A stretch of DNA of 64,000 nucleotides from Aquimarina spongiae (GCF_900141785.1 NZ_FQYP01000001.1:806001-870000), one strand, 5' to 3'. Positions 26,175 to 35,168 are shown, counted from the stretch's first letter. Notes: generated by a model not told the origin, from the sequence alone. Numbers and translations: made by a program.

Positions 26175-26975
26175 TTAGTTTCCTAATGCACTATCGATAG
26201 TAGATAAGTACTCTTGATATAAAATTAGATTATTGTGGGATCCGTCGGGTACCACAATAAACTTTTTATTTTTGTTGAGTATGCTTTCATATAATCGCTT
26301 TCCGGATGGAAAAGGCACTACCTGATCATTAGTTCCATGGTAAATCGTAATTGCACAACGTACATCTTGAATCATCTCATGAGATGGGATTCGATATTTT
26401 AGAATGCTCGAAGTAGGAATGAATGGGAACTTTGTCTCAGCTATCTCCTGTATGCTGTAGTATGGAGTTTCTAATACCAGTCGTTCAGGTTTATTATCTG
26501 CAGCTACTTTAATCGCTACTCCTGTCCCCAATGACCTCCCGTATACAATGATTTCATTTTCCGAAAACTGTTTTAGGACATACTCATAAAATAGTTGTGC
26601 ATCGTCATATAATCGCTGTTCAGTTAAAGCTCCAGTACTTTTGCCATACCCGCGATAATCCATAATTACCACATCATAATTTTTTTCCACAAAAAAGGTG
26701 GTGAGTTCTCCCCAGCGACGAAGACTCCCACTATTACCATGAAAATATAGAATTACACCCTTTGGATTTTGGTTTTTAAAATGAATTCCATGAAGTTCTG
26801 CTCCATCTTCAGAAGGTAGATAAACTTCCTCAAATACATGATCAAATTCAAAAACAAAATCTTTGGGTAATACTTCTGGATGAAATAGAATTTTTTCCTG
26901 AAAAAGATATAGTAGCAATATCAGGACAGCATAGAAACCCACCAGCCAATAAAATATGGTTCTCAGTCTACGCAT
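26175..26975 (-). CDS. Alpha/beta hydrolase, membrane-anchored (paralogue 2)
   Basis: Serine hydrolase of the BEM46/ABHD13-like group. An N-terminal transmembrane helix (about 3-24, MRRLRTIFYWLVGFYAVL) anchors the catalytic domain, with FHGNSGSLRRWGELT (oxyanion), DYRGYGKSTGALTEQRLYDD, the nucleophile elbow YGRSLGTG, an Asp in YHGTNDQVVPF and the terminal His in PDGSHNN. I take the ATG at 26975, which overlaps the upstream gene's stop by 8 bases; the frame opens up to ten codons earlier (27005). It follows a close paralogue, suggesting duplication. Substrate unknown (lipid or ester). Confidence 0.85.
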   Translation of the reverse strand: MRRLRTIFYWLVGFYAVLILLLYLFQEKILFHPEVLPKDFVFEFDHVFEEVYLPSEDGAELHGIHFKNQNPKGVILYFHGNSGSLRRWGELTTFFVEKNYDVVIMDYRGYGKSTGALTEQRLYDDAQLFYEYVLKQFSENEIIVYGRSLGTGVAIKVAADNKPERLVLETPYYSIQEIAETKFPFIPTSSILKYRIPSHEMIQDVRCAITIYHGTNDQVVPFPSGKRLYESILNKNKKFIVVPDGSHNNLILYQEYLSTIDSALGN

Positions 26976-27837
26976 TAACTTGTTTTGAAGAATGATTAAC
27001 TCCAATACTAGTTTCGGAGAAATTAATTCTTTTCATTCTGGAATTAATGATTTCACCCAACATTCTATGGTATGATTCAAAATTATTCAAATTTTTGTGC
27101 CCTCCTCCAATAACAGTATACAATCTGGTAAGTTTAGGACGAATCTTGGATAATTTTACGCTGGATTTAAAGGGAATTAACTTATCATGCGTCCCATGAA
27201 TGATATGTATAGGGCAATTTACATATTTCAGCCACTTGTACGTTGGTATGGGGTACCTCATGATCAAAGATACAGGCATAAAAGGAATAAATTTGGCAGC
27301 CACTTTGGTCAAACTATAATACGGCGCATCCAGAATCAACATTTTGGGATTATTGATAGAAGCTAGTTTGGCTGCAAACCCTGACCCCATCGAACGGCCA
27401 TATAGAATGATATATTTCTCATTTACTTTTTCCTTAATCTTATTGTAGACAAATTGAAGATCACGTTTTAACGCTTTAAAAGAGCGTCTTCCAGTACTTT
27501 TACCAAACCCTCTATAATCCAACATCACTACTTCATAACCATGTCTGGTAAAATCTACGGCAAATTTCCCCCAACCCTTTATACTTTTAGAATTTCCTTT
27601 AAGGTATAACACCACACCTTTGGGTTTTTCTACCTTGAAATGTAACCCATTAATAATGGCACCATCTCTTGTCTTTAGGTTATATTCTTCTACAGTTTGG
27701 TTGTTGTAATAAAACTCGAAATCTTTGTCTAATTTTTCTGGCTTGAAAATGAAATACTCCTGCAGATAATATAGTGCAACACTAATAATGATATAGATCA
27801 CAACAACGGCAAGTAATATGTATACCCAACTAAACAT
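26968..27837 (-). CDS. Alpha/beta hydrolase, membrane-anchored (paralogue 1)
   Basis: 289 residues with an N-terminal transmembrane helix (about 5-27) and the same fold as the overlapping downstream gene: YLKGNSKSIKGWGKF in the oxyanion region, DYRGFGKSTGRRSF, the nucleophile elbow YGRSMGSG, GTHDKLIPF and GGGHKNL. Relative to paralogue 2 the oxyanion His-Gly is Lys-Gly and a Lys-rich stretch is present (RMKRINFSETS at the end), so specificity may differ. The stop at 26968 lies inside the next gene's start, which indicates translational coupling. Confidence 0.85.
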   Translation of the reverse strand: MFSWVYILLAVVVIYIIISVALYYLQEYFIFKPEKLDKDFEFYYNNQTVEEYNLKTRDGAIINGLHFKVEKPKGVVLYLKGNSKSIKGWGKFAVDFTRHGYEVVMLDYRGFGKSTGRRSFKALKRDLQFVYNKIKEKVNEKYIILYGRSMGSGFAAKLASINNPKMLILDAPYYSLTKVAAKFIPFMPVSLIMRYPIPTYKWLKYVNCPIHIIHGTHDKLIPFKSSVKLSKIRPKLTRLYTVIGGGHKNLNNFESYHRMLGEIINSRMKRINFSETSIGVNHSSKQVNA

Positions 27838-27897
27838 CCCAAAAAAACTTTTGTAATGACCTAATTTACAAAAATTTAAACAAAAAAGAATAAGAAA

Positions 27898-27917
27898 AAT
27901 CCCGCCGAAGCGGGATT
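27898..27917 (-). terminator. Rho-independent terminator of the porin gene
   Basis: AATCCCGC and GCGGGATT pair over a CGAA loop; on the minus strand this is followed by a long T-rich tract. It lies 33 bases after the porin stop codon. Confidence 0.85.
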
Positions 27918-27949
27918 CTGAATATTTTTTAAGATGTCATTATTATTCT

Positions 27950-28585
27950 TTATCGTCTAGCATCATAGATTCTGAAACGAACCCCTACTCGTGCATAGAA
28001 ATCAAAAAACTTACTATCGGTATCTGTAATATTGTCTACAAAGTCATTCATAGCCCCTACTTCTGCCATGATATCAAACATCTCACCAACCATTTGCGAG
28101 AATCCGATACCGTATACCCCACCAATAACTAACTTTTCATAGGCATCATCTTCCAACTCTTCTCCTCCTATTTCAAAATTAGTATTTACTCTAAAAGACG
28201 GACCTACATTAACAAATCCTCTGAAACGATCTTTACCCTCTCCAGTAAGGTATCGAAATTTTGGATTAAATCCGATTTGCAAAGCTTTTACATCTACACT
28301 TGCATTGCTACCAGGAATACTTACACCAGGAAAACTCCCAGAAGTAAGATCTAACTCACTACTTCTCTGTAAAATTTCCAAAGAAAAAACAATACTGGTT
28401 CTAGCTCTTACTCCCATAACATACCCATAACCGGCATTCAAAAAGAATCCTGTGCCCGTGCTGCTATCGATATTATCTAGGTTTAATTTAGAAAAAGTGG
28501 CTCCACCGGATATTTCCCAGCGGTATTGTCCATAAAAAGAGGTAGTGCATCCTAACACTAATAAAAAGAAAACGATTTTTTTCAT
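27950..28585 (-). CDS. Outer-membrane beta-barrel (porin-like) protein
   Basis: 211 residues with signal peptide MKKIVFFLLVLGCTTSFYGQ, then a small beta-barrel domain of the PF13568-like type: WEISGGATFSKLNLD at the start, alternating hydrophobic strands (GYGYVMGVRARTSIVFSLEI), and a C-terminal strand ending DFYARVGVRFRIYDARR. Size and layout fit the opacity/porin-like family; the cargo is unknown. Confidence 0.85.
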   Translation of the reverse strand: MKKIVFFLLVLGCTTSFYGQYRWEISGGATFSKLNLDNIDSSTGTGFFLNAGYGYVMGVRARTSIVFSLEILQRSSELDLTSGSFPGVSIPGSNASVDVKALQIGFNPKFRYLTGEGKDRFRGFVNVGPSFRVNTNFEIGGEELEDDAYEKLVIGGVYGIGFSQMVGEMFDIMAEVGAMNDFVDNITDTDSKFFDFYARVGVRFRIYDARR

Positions 28586-28650
28586 AACTATGGTTTTGAC
28601 TTGAGGTTGTACTTAGCGACGAAAATACTAAAATTTAAAGAACAGCCATA

Positions 28651-28677
28651 AAAAAACCTGCCTTTAAGAGACAGGTT
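28651..28677 (-). terminator. Terminator of the ferredoxin gene
   Basis: AACCTG (28655-28660) pairs with CAGGTT (28672-28677), with a partly paired interior; on the minus strand a six-base T run follows. It is located 25 bases after the stop codon. Confidence 0.65.
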
Positions 28678-28702
28678 ATAGGATATGCATCATATTGAAG
28701 TA

Positions 28703-29053
28703 TTATTCTTTATGCATAAATGCTTGTTTCTGTAATAAGAATTCTTCTGTTTCTACCACATCTTCATCTGGCACACAACAATCCACTGGACATACCGCCG
28801 CACACTGTGGTTCCTCATGGAAACCTTTACATTCTGTACATTTATCAGGGACTATATAGTAGATCTCATCGCTAACTGGTTCCTGTGCTTCATCAGCATT
28901 CACCGCTTTCCCTCCAGGCAAAACTACGTCTCCGTCTAGATCGGTTCCATCAGAATATCTCCAATCGTCTGCGCCTTCATATATTGCTGTATTTGGACAC
29001 TCTGGCTCACATGCACCACAGTTTATACATTCATCTGTTATTATAATTGCCAT
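28703..29053 (-). CDS. 4Fe-4S dicluster ferredoxin
   Basis: 116 residues with two cluster-binding sets: [16 protein letters not shown] at 10-25, and a C-terminal set with [18 protein letters not shown] and adjacent CC. A conserved acidic insertion ([20 protein letters not shown]) separates them. It carries low-potential electrons; the donor and acceptor are unknown. Divergent from the LuxC-like reductase gene with a 66-base gap. Length is normal for Bacteroidota dicluster ferredoxins. Confidence 0.93.
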   Translation of the reverse strand: MAIIITDECINCGACEPECPNTAIYEGADDWRYSDGTDLDGDVVLPGGKAVNADEAQEPVSDEIYYIVPDKCTECKGFHEEPQCAAVCPVDCCVPDEDVVETEEFLLQKQAFMHKE

Positions 29054-29119
29054 AGCTCTTTTTTATTCTAAATTTGCAACACAAAAATAACTCCTAAACT
29101 AGTGATAAACAAATAAGAG

Positions 29120-30181
29120 ATGGTATTAAATGATCGAATTAACGCTTTTGCAAAACTCGGAGAGTTTCTAAGTCAATTTAAATCTACTGGTTATGAGAAA
29201 GTTAATACCTATCATGCCGATGATTCATTTTTTGATGAAATGATCCAAAAAATTGAAAGCGCAAAGCATTACAACGGGTGGTTTACCAAGGAAAACGTCC
29301 TTTTTGCTGTTGATGAATGGAGTAACGCATTAACCGAAACAAATCTAAAGCAGTGGTTATCTGCTTATGAGCTATCCAATATGACTCCAAAAACTATCGG
29401 AGTAATTATGGCAGGAAATATCCCTTTGGTCGGTTTTCATGATTTTCTTTGTGTTTTGATTTCTGGTCATAAAATACTGATCAAGCAATCCACAAATGAC
29501 AATCAACTACTCCCATTTCTTGCTTCTTATTTGATTGCAATAGAACCTCGGTTTAAAGAATACATTTCTTTCACTACAGAACAGTTTTCTGATTATGATG
29601 CTATTATCGCTACCGGAAGTAATAATACATCGAGGTATTTTGAACATTATTTTGGCAAGGTACCCCACATCATTAGAAAAAACAGAAATTCTGTAGCCGT
29701 TCTTACTGGTGAAGAGACCGAAGAACAGTTGGAAGCCTTAGGAAAAGATATTTTTACTTACTACGGTTTGGGATGCCGCAATGTTTCTAAAATATATGTC
29801 CCTGAAGACTATAATTTTGATACACTTTTTAATGCTTTGTACGGATATCATGCAATTATTGATAGTCAAAAGTATGCCAATAACTACGATTATAACAAAG
29901 CGGTTTATCTAATGAGTAACTACAAATTGTTTGATAATGGATTTTTGATGATGAAAGAAGATCCTAGTTACTCCTCTCCTATTGCAACACTATTTTATCA
30001 AAAGTATGGATCGGATGAAGAAATCTCACAAATTCTAAAAGAAGATAATGATAAAATACAATGCATTGTAGGCGCAAACAAAACCCAAAAAACTGTTGAT
30101 TTTGGACAAACTCAAAGTCCTGGTCTTGGAGATTATGCTGATGGTGTTGACATTATTGAATTTTTGACAAAAATTAACTAA
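29120..30181 (+). CDS. LuxC-family acyl-CoA reductase
   Basis: 353 residues resembling the PF05893 acyl-CoA/acyl-ACP reductase family: MAGNIPLVGFHDFLCVLISG near 103-122, the catalytic Cys219 in YYGLGCRNVSK, and a C-terminal DFGQTQSPGLGDYADGVDII motif. It has no LuxD or LuxE neighbours, so light emission is excluded here; a fatty aldehyde product is a family-based guess. The gene lies between the ferredoxin gene and serC, and the intergenic distances (66 and 125 bases) suggest separate promoters. Confidence 0.85.
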   Translation: MVLNDRINAFAKLGEFLSQFKSTGYEKVNTYHADDSFFDEMIQKIESAKHYNGWFTKENVLFAVDEWSNALTETNLKQWLSAYELSNMTPKTIGVIMAGNIPLVGFHDFLCVLISGHKILIKQSTNDNQLLPFLASYLIAIEPRFKEYISFTTEQFSDYDAIIATGSNNTSRYFEHYFGKVPHIIRKNRNSVAVLTGEETEEQLEALGKDIFTYYGLGCRNVSKIYVPEDYNFDTLFNALYGYHAIIDSQKYANNYDYNKAVYLMSNYKLFDNGFLMMKEDPSYSSPIATLFYQKYGSDEEISQILKEDNDKIQCIVGANKTQKTVDFGQTQSPGLGDYADGVDIIEFLTKIN

Positions 30182-30306
30182 ATAATTTATCATTTTAATA
30201 ATGCATTTGTATAAGATTATTAGCACCTTTGTGGTGTTTTTTTCAATCTTATTTGAAACAAAACTCAAGACGAAATTTGGAATAATAAATCATAACAAAA
30301 ATTACG

Positions 30307-31371
30307 ATGAAGAAGCATAATTTTAGCGCAGGACCATGTATCTTACCCGAAGAAGTTTTTAAAGAAGCATCACAAGCCATTTTAGATTACAATAACTCTG
30401 GCCTTTCGGTAATCGAGATCTCCCATCGTAGCAAAGATTTTGTTGATATTATGGAAGAGGCCCGCAGCCTGGCTTTAGAATTACTGGGCCTTGAAGGAAA
30501 AGGATATAAAGCACTTTTCTTACAAGGAGGAGCGAGTACTCAATTCTTAATGGTAGCCTATAATTTACTGCAAAATAAAGCGGGATATATCAACACTGGT
30601 AGTTGGAGTGATAAAGCGATCAAAGAAGCAAAACTTTTTGGAGATGTGATAGAACTTGCTTCTTCAAAAGATGCTAATTTTAACTATATCCCTAAAGGTT
30701 ATGAAGTGCCCGAGGATTTGGATTATGTACACTGTACAAGTAATAACACTATTTTTGGAACACAAATCAAGGATTTTCCAAAATCGAATGCACCTTTAAT
30801 TTGTGACATGAGTAGTGATATCTTCTCTAGACAAATGGACTTTTCTAAGTTCTCATTAATATATGCTGGAGCCCAAAAGAATATGGGACCTGCAGGAACT
30901 ACACTAGTAGTGATAAAAGAGGATATCTTAGGAAAAATCAACAGACAAATCCCATCAATGCTTGATTACCAAGTACATCTTGGTAAAGCAAGTATGTTTA
31001 ACACACCTCCTGTTTTTGCAGTGTACACTTCTATGCTCACCTTACGATGGCTAAAAAAGCTAGGAGGATTGGCTACTATCGAAGAGCTGAATGAGAAAAA
31101 GGCCAATCTTATTTATTCTGAAATAGATGTAAATCCATTATTCAAAGGATTTGCTGCCAAAGAAGATCGCTCTGTAATGAATGCCACTTTTACACTGGTG
31201 AATGAAGACCTAAAAGAAACATTTGATGCCATGTGGAAAGAAGCTGGAATTAACGGTGTTAACGGGCACCGTAGTGTAGGCGGATATCGTGCTAGTATGT
31301 ACAATGCGATGACTATAGAAAGTGTAGCCGCATTGGTAGACGTAATGGGCGATTTAGAAAGAAAAGCATAA
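30307..31371 (+). CDS. serC: Phosphoserine aminotransferase SerC
   Basis: Class V PLP-dependent transaminase for 3-phosphohydroxypyruvate and glutamate. Start MKKHNFSAGPCILPEEVF is family-typical; the PLP lysine Lys191 lies in YAGAQKNMGPAG and phosphate-binding HRSVGGYRASMYNAM near the end. At 354 residues it has the expected length. It is 29 bases upstream of serA, giving the first two steps of serine synthesis in reversed order. Confidence 0.97.
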   Translation: MKKHNFSAGPCILPEEVFKEASQAILDYNNSGLSVIEISHRSKDFVDIMEEARSLALELLGLEGKGYKALFLQGGASTQFLMVAYNLLQNKAGYINTGSWSDKAIKEAKLFGDVIELASSKDANFNYIPKGYEVPEDLDYVHCTSNNTIFGTQIKDFPKSNAPLICDMSSDIFSRQMDFSKFSLIYAGAQKNMGPAGTTLVVIKEDILGKINRQIPSMLDYQVHLGKASMFNTPPVFAVYTSMLTLRWLKKLGGLATIEELNEKKANLIYSEIDVNPLFKGFAAKEDRSVMNATFTLVNEDLKETFDAMWKEAGINGVNGHRSVGGYRASMYNAMTIESVAALVDVMGDLERKA

Positions 31372-31400
31372 AACCAACATTTAAAACTTAAAAATTAATA

Positions 31401-32351
31401 ATGAAAGTATTAGCAAACGACGGAGTATCACAAAGTGGTATTAATGCCCTCGAAAAAGTAGGGTTCGAAGTATTAACTACGACCGTCGCTCAAGACCAGT
31501 TGGTGGATTATATTAATGATAACGAAATTTCCGTTTTATTAGTAAGAAGTGCCACCAAAGTAAGAACTGATATTATCGACAACTGTCCTTCGCTAAAAAT
31601 CATTGGACGTGGTGGTGTTGGTATGGATAATATTGATGTTGCCTATGCTAGAGAAAAAGGATTACATGTGATCAATACCCCTGCAGCCTCTTCTGGTTCG
31701 GTTGCAGAATTGGTTTTTGCACATTTGTATGGTGGAGTTCGTTTTTTACATGACTCCAATAGAAATATGCCGTTAGAAGGCGATAGCAAATTCAAAAATC
31801 TTAAGAAATCTTATGGTGGAGGAATTGAGCTTAGAGGAAAAACTCTTGGTATCATCGGAATTGGACGAATAGGACAAGCTACTGCCAAAATTGCAATCGG
31901 TGTTGGAATGAAAGTAATAGCCTTTGATCCATTTATTGAAGAAGTAGATATCCCATTGGAATTCTTTGATGGACAATCAGCAAACTTTAAAATCAAAACC
32001 GTATCCAAAGAAGAAGTACTTAAAAATGCAGACTTCTTTACTCTTCACGTACCTGCACAAAAGGAATATGTGATCGGAAAAACTGAAATCGCGCAAATGA
32101 AAGATGGTGCTGGACTTGTAAATGCTGCCCGAGGTGGCGTGGTAGACGAAGTTGCATTGGTTGAAGCTTTAGAAAAAGGAAAATTAGGCTTTGCAGGACT
32201 TGATGTATTCGAAAATGAGCCTAGCCCTGCCATCAAGGTACTAATGAACAGCAAAATCTCTTTAACTCCGCATATCGGAGCTGCTACTGGTGAAGCTCAA
32301 GATCGTATCGGAGTAGAACTTGCAGATCAGATTATTTCTATATTGAAATAA
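31401..32351 (+). CDS. serA: D-3-phosphoglycerate dehydrogenase SerA (short form)
   Basis: NAD-dependent dehydrogenase that commits 3-phosphoglycerate to serine. GIIGIGRIGQATAK is the Rossmann glycine-rich loop; the Arg, Glu and His active-site segments appear as NAARGGVVDE, ENEPSP and TPHIGAATGEAQ. At 316 residues it lacks the C-terminal ACT regulatory domain, so serine feedback by that domain is not expected. Co-transcribed with serC and ended by a strong terminator. Confidence 0.96.
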   Translation: MKVLANDGVSQSGINALEKVGFEVLTTTVAQDQLVDYINDNEISVLLVRSATKVRTDIIDNCPSLKIIGRGGVGMDNIDVAYAREKGLHVINTPAASSGSVAELVFAHLYGGVRFLHDSNRNMPLEGDSKFKNLKKSYGGGIELRGKTLGIIGIGRIGQATAKIAIGVGMKVIAFDPFIEEVDIPLEFFDGQSANFKIKTVSKEEVLKNADFFTLHVPAQKEYVIGKTEIAQMKDGAGLVNAARGGVVDEVALVEALEKGKLGFAGLDVFENEPSPAIKVLMNSKISLTPHIGAATGEAQDRIGVELADQIISILK

Positions 32352-32370
32352 TAAGGTAAAAAGTAATATT

Positions 32371-32404
32371 AAAAACGCCATTTCTTTACGGGAATGGCGT
32401 TTTT
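32371..32404 (+). terminator. Rho-independent terminator of serC-serA
   Basis: AAAAACGCCATT (32371-32382) pairs with AATGGCGTTTTT (32393-32404) around a 10-base loop, followed by a T tract. Confidence 0.9.
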
Positions 32405-32526
32405 TATTCTTTCATCCTTGAAATATGTCTTTCGTCGAATTGTAGACAAAATAAAGTAGTAGCATATTTTTAATTCTACATAGAAAAGATGTAATTTTAG
32501 TTATCATTAATAAAAACTAAACTACT

Positions 32527-33165
32527 ATGTCAGGAATTCTAGATCTTTTAGATAGCCCAATGGGCAGACAAATCATTAACGGTGTAAGTTCTCAAACCGG
32601 GCAACCTGCTAATAAAACAGGGGATTTGTTAAGTATGGCTATGCCAGTACTTATGGGCGCAATGCAACGTAACGCTTCTACTCCAGAGGGAGCTTCTGGT
32701 TTACTTAATGCTTTATCAGGAAAGCACACTGGAGGAATTTTGGACAACCTAGGAGGTTTATTTGAAGGTGGTGTTGATCAGAGCGTTTCTGATGATGGTG
32801 CAGGAATATTAGGACATATCCTTGGAGGTAAACAACCAGCAGTTGAAAATGCATTAAGCCAAAAATCTGGAATGGATGCAGGTTCTGTTGCACAAATTCT
32901 GAAGGTCGCAGCTCCAATTTTGATGGGCGTGCTAGGTAAGCAAGCTTCTCAAAGTAATGTAAGCGATGCAAACGGATTACTAGGTATGCTAGGTAATATG
33001 TCTGGTGGTGGTGCTGGATCTAAGCAACAATCATTAATAGAATCTTTTCTTGATGCAGATGGAGACGGAAGTATTCTTGATGATGTAGCAGGTATGTTAT
33101 TAAGCGGTAGCGGTAGCAAGAAAGGCGGACTTGGTGGTCTACTAGGTGGATTATTTGGAAAATAA
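32527..33165 (+). CDS. DUF937 protein
   Basis: 212 residues. Two related segments (about 5-70 and 110-160) with alternating helix and Gly/Ser-rich turns: MPVLMGAMQRNASTPEGASG and APILMGVLGKQASQ are the repeated DUF937 motif. It has a Gly-rich C-terminus and a D-rich DADGDGS segment (about 180-186) that may bind calcium. Function is unknown; the family is widespread in Bacteroidota and associated with membranes. Short, self-contained gene ended by a GAAA-loop terminator. Confidence 0.85.
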   Translation: MSGILDLLDSPMGRQIINGVSSQTGQPANKTGDLLSMAMPVLMGAMQRNASTPEGASGLLNALSGKHTGGILDNLGGLFEGGVDQSVSDDGAGILGHILGGKQPAVENALSQKSGMDAGSVAQILKVAAPILMGVLGKQASQSNVSDANGLLGMLGNMSGGGAGSKQQSLIESFLDADGDGSILDDVAGMLLSGSGSKKGGLGGLLGGLFGK

Positions 33166-33187
33166 AAACAGATCATAAATAATGGTT

Positions 33188-33216
33188 AAAGCCGAAGAGA
33201 AATCTTCGGCTTTTTT
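33188..33216 (+). terminator. Terminator with GAAA tetraloop
   Basis: AAAGCCGAAGA (33188-33198) pairs with TCTTCGGCTTT (33203-33213) around a GAAA tetraloop and continues into a T run. It ends the DUF937 gene. An in-frame ATG at 33182 immediately before it would put this hairpin inside the next coding region, which argues for the later start at 33233. Confidence 0.9.
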
Positions 33217-33232
33217 GTATTTTAAGCGTAGT

Positions 33233-33664
33233 ATGCGGAAAAATATAATGTATATCATTGTTTTGGGAGTTTTTATCTATAGTTGTTCAACTACTAAGGA
33301 CAGAAACCTCTTGGCGACCAATGATAACCAAACGTCTGATACGCTCAGAATAGCCAATGACAGTCTGGAGTATGAAATTATTATCATAGAACCTGGATTT
33401 AATGCCTGGTTACTCACCCAACGCCCGAGAGGGTATTATTCAGAAAATTTCTTAGAAACACGTAATAACCTTTTTGTAATAGAATACAATCAAAGGGTAC
33501 AACAACCGCTGCGTTTTGATCCCAATTTGTACATGCAACCCATTAACTATGAATCGGGAATTGCATATGGTTATGAGGTAAATTATTTACTGTACAACTA
33601 TTTCTTATTCTTTCAACAACAATATCGACAACGTTTTACCTTTGCTCGTGGGCAAACGTTTTGA
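33233..33664 (+). CDS. DUF6146-like lipoprotein
   Basis: 143 residues from the ATG at 33233 (MRKNIMYIIVLGVFIYSC), which gives a lipoprotein signal with Cys18. I reject the earlier ATG at 33182 because it lies before the terminator. The mature part (LEYEIIIIEPGFNAWLL, PRGYYSENFLETRNN, GYEVNYLLYNYFLFFQQQYR) matches what I recall of the flavobacterial DUF6146 family, function unknown. The next gene's promoter begins in its last codons. Confidence 0.85.
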   Translation: MRKNIMYIIVLGVFIYSCSTTKDRNLLATNDNQTSDTLRIANDSLEYEIIIIEPGFNAWLLTQRPRGYYSENFLETRNNLFVIEYNQRVQQPLRFDPNLYMQPINYESGIAYGYEVNYLLYNYFLFFQQQYRQRFTFARGQTF

Positions 33665-33691
33665 TTAACAGATTTTTTAGTTGTATTTTTG
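33660..33691 (+). promoter_or_regulatory. Flavobacterial promoter with near-leaderless start
   Basis: A TTTG at 33660-33663, a 20-base spacer and TATTTTTG at 33684-33691 match the TTG-N17-23-TAnnTTTG consensus. The downstream ATG at 33696 is only 4 bases beyond the -7 box, so a leaderless or nearly leaderless transcript is predicted. It overlaps the stop codon of the preceding gene. Confidence 0.6.
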
Positions 33692-33695
33692 CTCC

Positions 33696-34217
33696 ATGCA
33701 AAAATTTAAGGATCGCTGGCAAATAACGTCCAACTGGCAATTACTATTTCCGTTTTTGGGCTTGACAAGCCTTGTACTTTCTGGATATCTTATTGGTAAA
33801 AGAATCATCAGTCTTTTTGAATTGCAACCTAATGATGTGGCTTATCTGGGTATTTTATCTTCGCTAAGCATTTTATTTGCTGCAGTTCTTCTTTGGATTA
33901 CGCTTAAACTTTTTAGTGTACTAGAAAAAAAATGGGAAGTCACCTACCGATGGGAATTGATCGCTATTTTTATTGCTTTTGCCATCACAGGATCTACTGC
34001 AGCACGAATATCTGATCCTATCATCTCATTAATAGGACTCAGCAAAGAAACCACCAGTGGTTGGATTTACTGGCCACTACGTATATTCTTGATTTTCCCA
34101 GTATATCAAATTATATTATTGATTGTAGGATGGTTGTTTGGGCAGTTCAAATTCTTCTGGAATTTTGAAAAGAAAATGCTTTCTAGAATGGGATTTGCTC
34201 GTTTTTTAAAGAATTAA
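33696..34217 (+). CDS. DUF6787-like membrane protein
   Basis: 173 residues with four hydrophobic segments (about 16-38, 47-70, 90-110 and 133-153), including WQLLFPFLGLTSLVLSGYLI and FAITGSTAARISDPIISLIG. The pattern, with the conserved ITSNWQ start and C-terminal FEKKMLSRMGFARF, matches the flavobacterial DUF6787 family (from memory). I start at the ATG at 33696, which fits the promoter; the frame opens at a TTG at 33681, inside the -7 box. The last four bases overlap a convergent gene. Confidence 0.85.
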   Translation: MQKFKDRWQITSNWQLLFPFLGLTSLVLSGYLIGKRIISLFELQPNDVAYLGILSSLSILFAAVLLWITLKLFSVLEKKWEVTYRWELIAIFIAFAITGSTAARISDPIISLIGLSKETTSGWIYWPLRIFLIFPVYQIILLIVGWLFGQFKFFWNFEKKMLSRMGFARFLKN

Positions 34218-34513
34218 GATATTTCTGCATCGATAATATCCTTTACTTTTTCTTTTTTGAATACATAGGTATACAACCACATAATAGTAAACGTAGGGAT
34301 CACATCAAATCCTGGCAAAGCCTCTTCTACAAATGTGACAAAACCTGCAGCTTTACCAACATTTCCTTTATACATTCTTGTCATAAGATAAGCTGCCAAT
34401 GGAGCCCACACCACATCTCCAAATTCCCCTATCATAGGAATCACAAAGGTTACCATTCCCATAGCGTCAAATAGAAGACTTAGTGCTAATTTTTTATATT
34501 TTTCTTTTGCCAT
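34214..34513 (-). CDS. Small membrane protein of unknown function
   Basis: 99 residues with two or three hydrophobic segments (about 9-28, 29-46 and 73-86) and charged ends (MAKEKYKK, VFKKEKVKDIIDAEIS). The middle contains PMIGEFGDVVWAPLAAYLM. A conserved flavobacterial family is likely but I cannot name it. Convergent with, and overlapping by 4 bases, the DUF6787 gene; its upstream neighbour folE lies 53 bases away. Confidence 0.7.
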   Translation of the reverse strand: MAKEKYKKLALSLLFDAMGMVTFVIPMIGEFGDVVWAPLAAYLMTRMYKGNVGKAAGFVTFVEEALPGFDVIPTFTIMWLYTYVFKKEKVKDIIDAEIS

Positions 34514-34566
34514 AAACTTATAATTAGGTTATTACTAATTAATTAGCAAATTGTATTCCAAAAAAA

Positions 34567-35163
34567 TTAAGTCAAATCTGAGGTAATCAATCTTAGGAAT
34601 TCTGTGCGAGTTTCTATTTTTTCAAATTGCCCTCTAAATCCAGAAGTTGTCGTAACAGAATTCTGTTTTTGAACTCCACGCATCATCATGCACATATGTG
34701 AAGCTTCAATAACCACAGCTACTCCCTTAGGTTTTAAGGTATCATTGATACATTCTAAAATATCATGAGTTAATCGCTCTTGCACTTGTAGTCTTCTGGC
34801 AAAAACATCCACAATTCGAGGCAATTTACTCAACCCGACAATATGTCCGTTTGGGATATAGGCAATATGAGCTTTACCAAAAAATGGGAGCATATGATGT
34901 TCACAAAGCGAATACAGTTCGATATCCTTTACAATCACCATATCATCATAATCCTCTTTAAACATGGCTCCTTTTAATATTTCTTCAGGGTTTTGATGGT
35001 ATCCTTGAGTCAAAAAAAGCATCGCTTTGGCAGCTCTTTCCGGAGTTTTTAGGATTCCGTCACGCTCAGTATCCTCACCAATATCCTCAATGATTGATTT
35101 GAACTTTCCTTTTACTTCTTCTGTGACCTCAATATTATACTCTTCAAAATTTTTATATGGCAT
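34567..35163 (-). CDS. folE: GTP cyclohydrolase I FolE
   Basis: Converts GTP to 7,8-dihydroneopterin triphosphate in folate/pterin synthesis. Zinc ligands are Cys87 and His90 in [18 protein letters not shown] and Cys158 in [19 protein letters not shown]-type motif is seen as [13 protein letters not shown] (40-52). At 198 residues the length is normal. It lies 5 bases after msrA, so both are likely on one transcript. Confidence 0.97.
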   Translation of the reverse strand: MPYKNFEEYNIEVTEEVKGKFKSIIEDIGEDTERDGILKTPERAAKAMLFLTQGYHQNPEEILKGAMFKEDYDDMVIVKDIELYSLCEHHMLPFFGKAHIAYIPNGHIVGLSKLPRIVDVFARRLQVQERLTHDILECINDTLKPKGVAVVIEASHMCMMMRGVQKQNSVTTTSGFRGQFEKIETRTEFLRLITSDLT

Positions 35164-35168
35164 CGTGA

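Noticed and set aside
33182-33232. Earlier ATG (33182) for the DUF6146 gene
   Set aside because: The extra 17 codons span a strong GAAA-loop terminator of the preceding gene and lie before the lipoprotein signal peptide.
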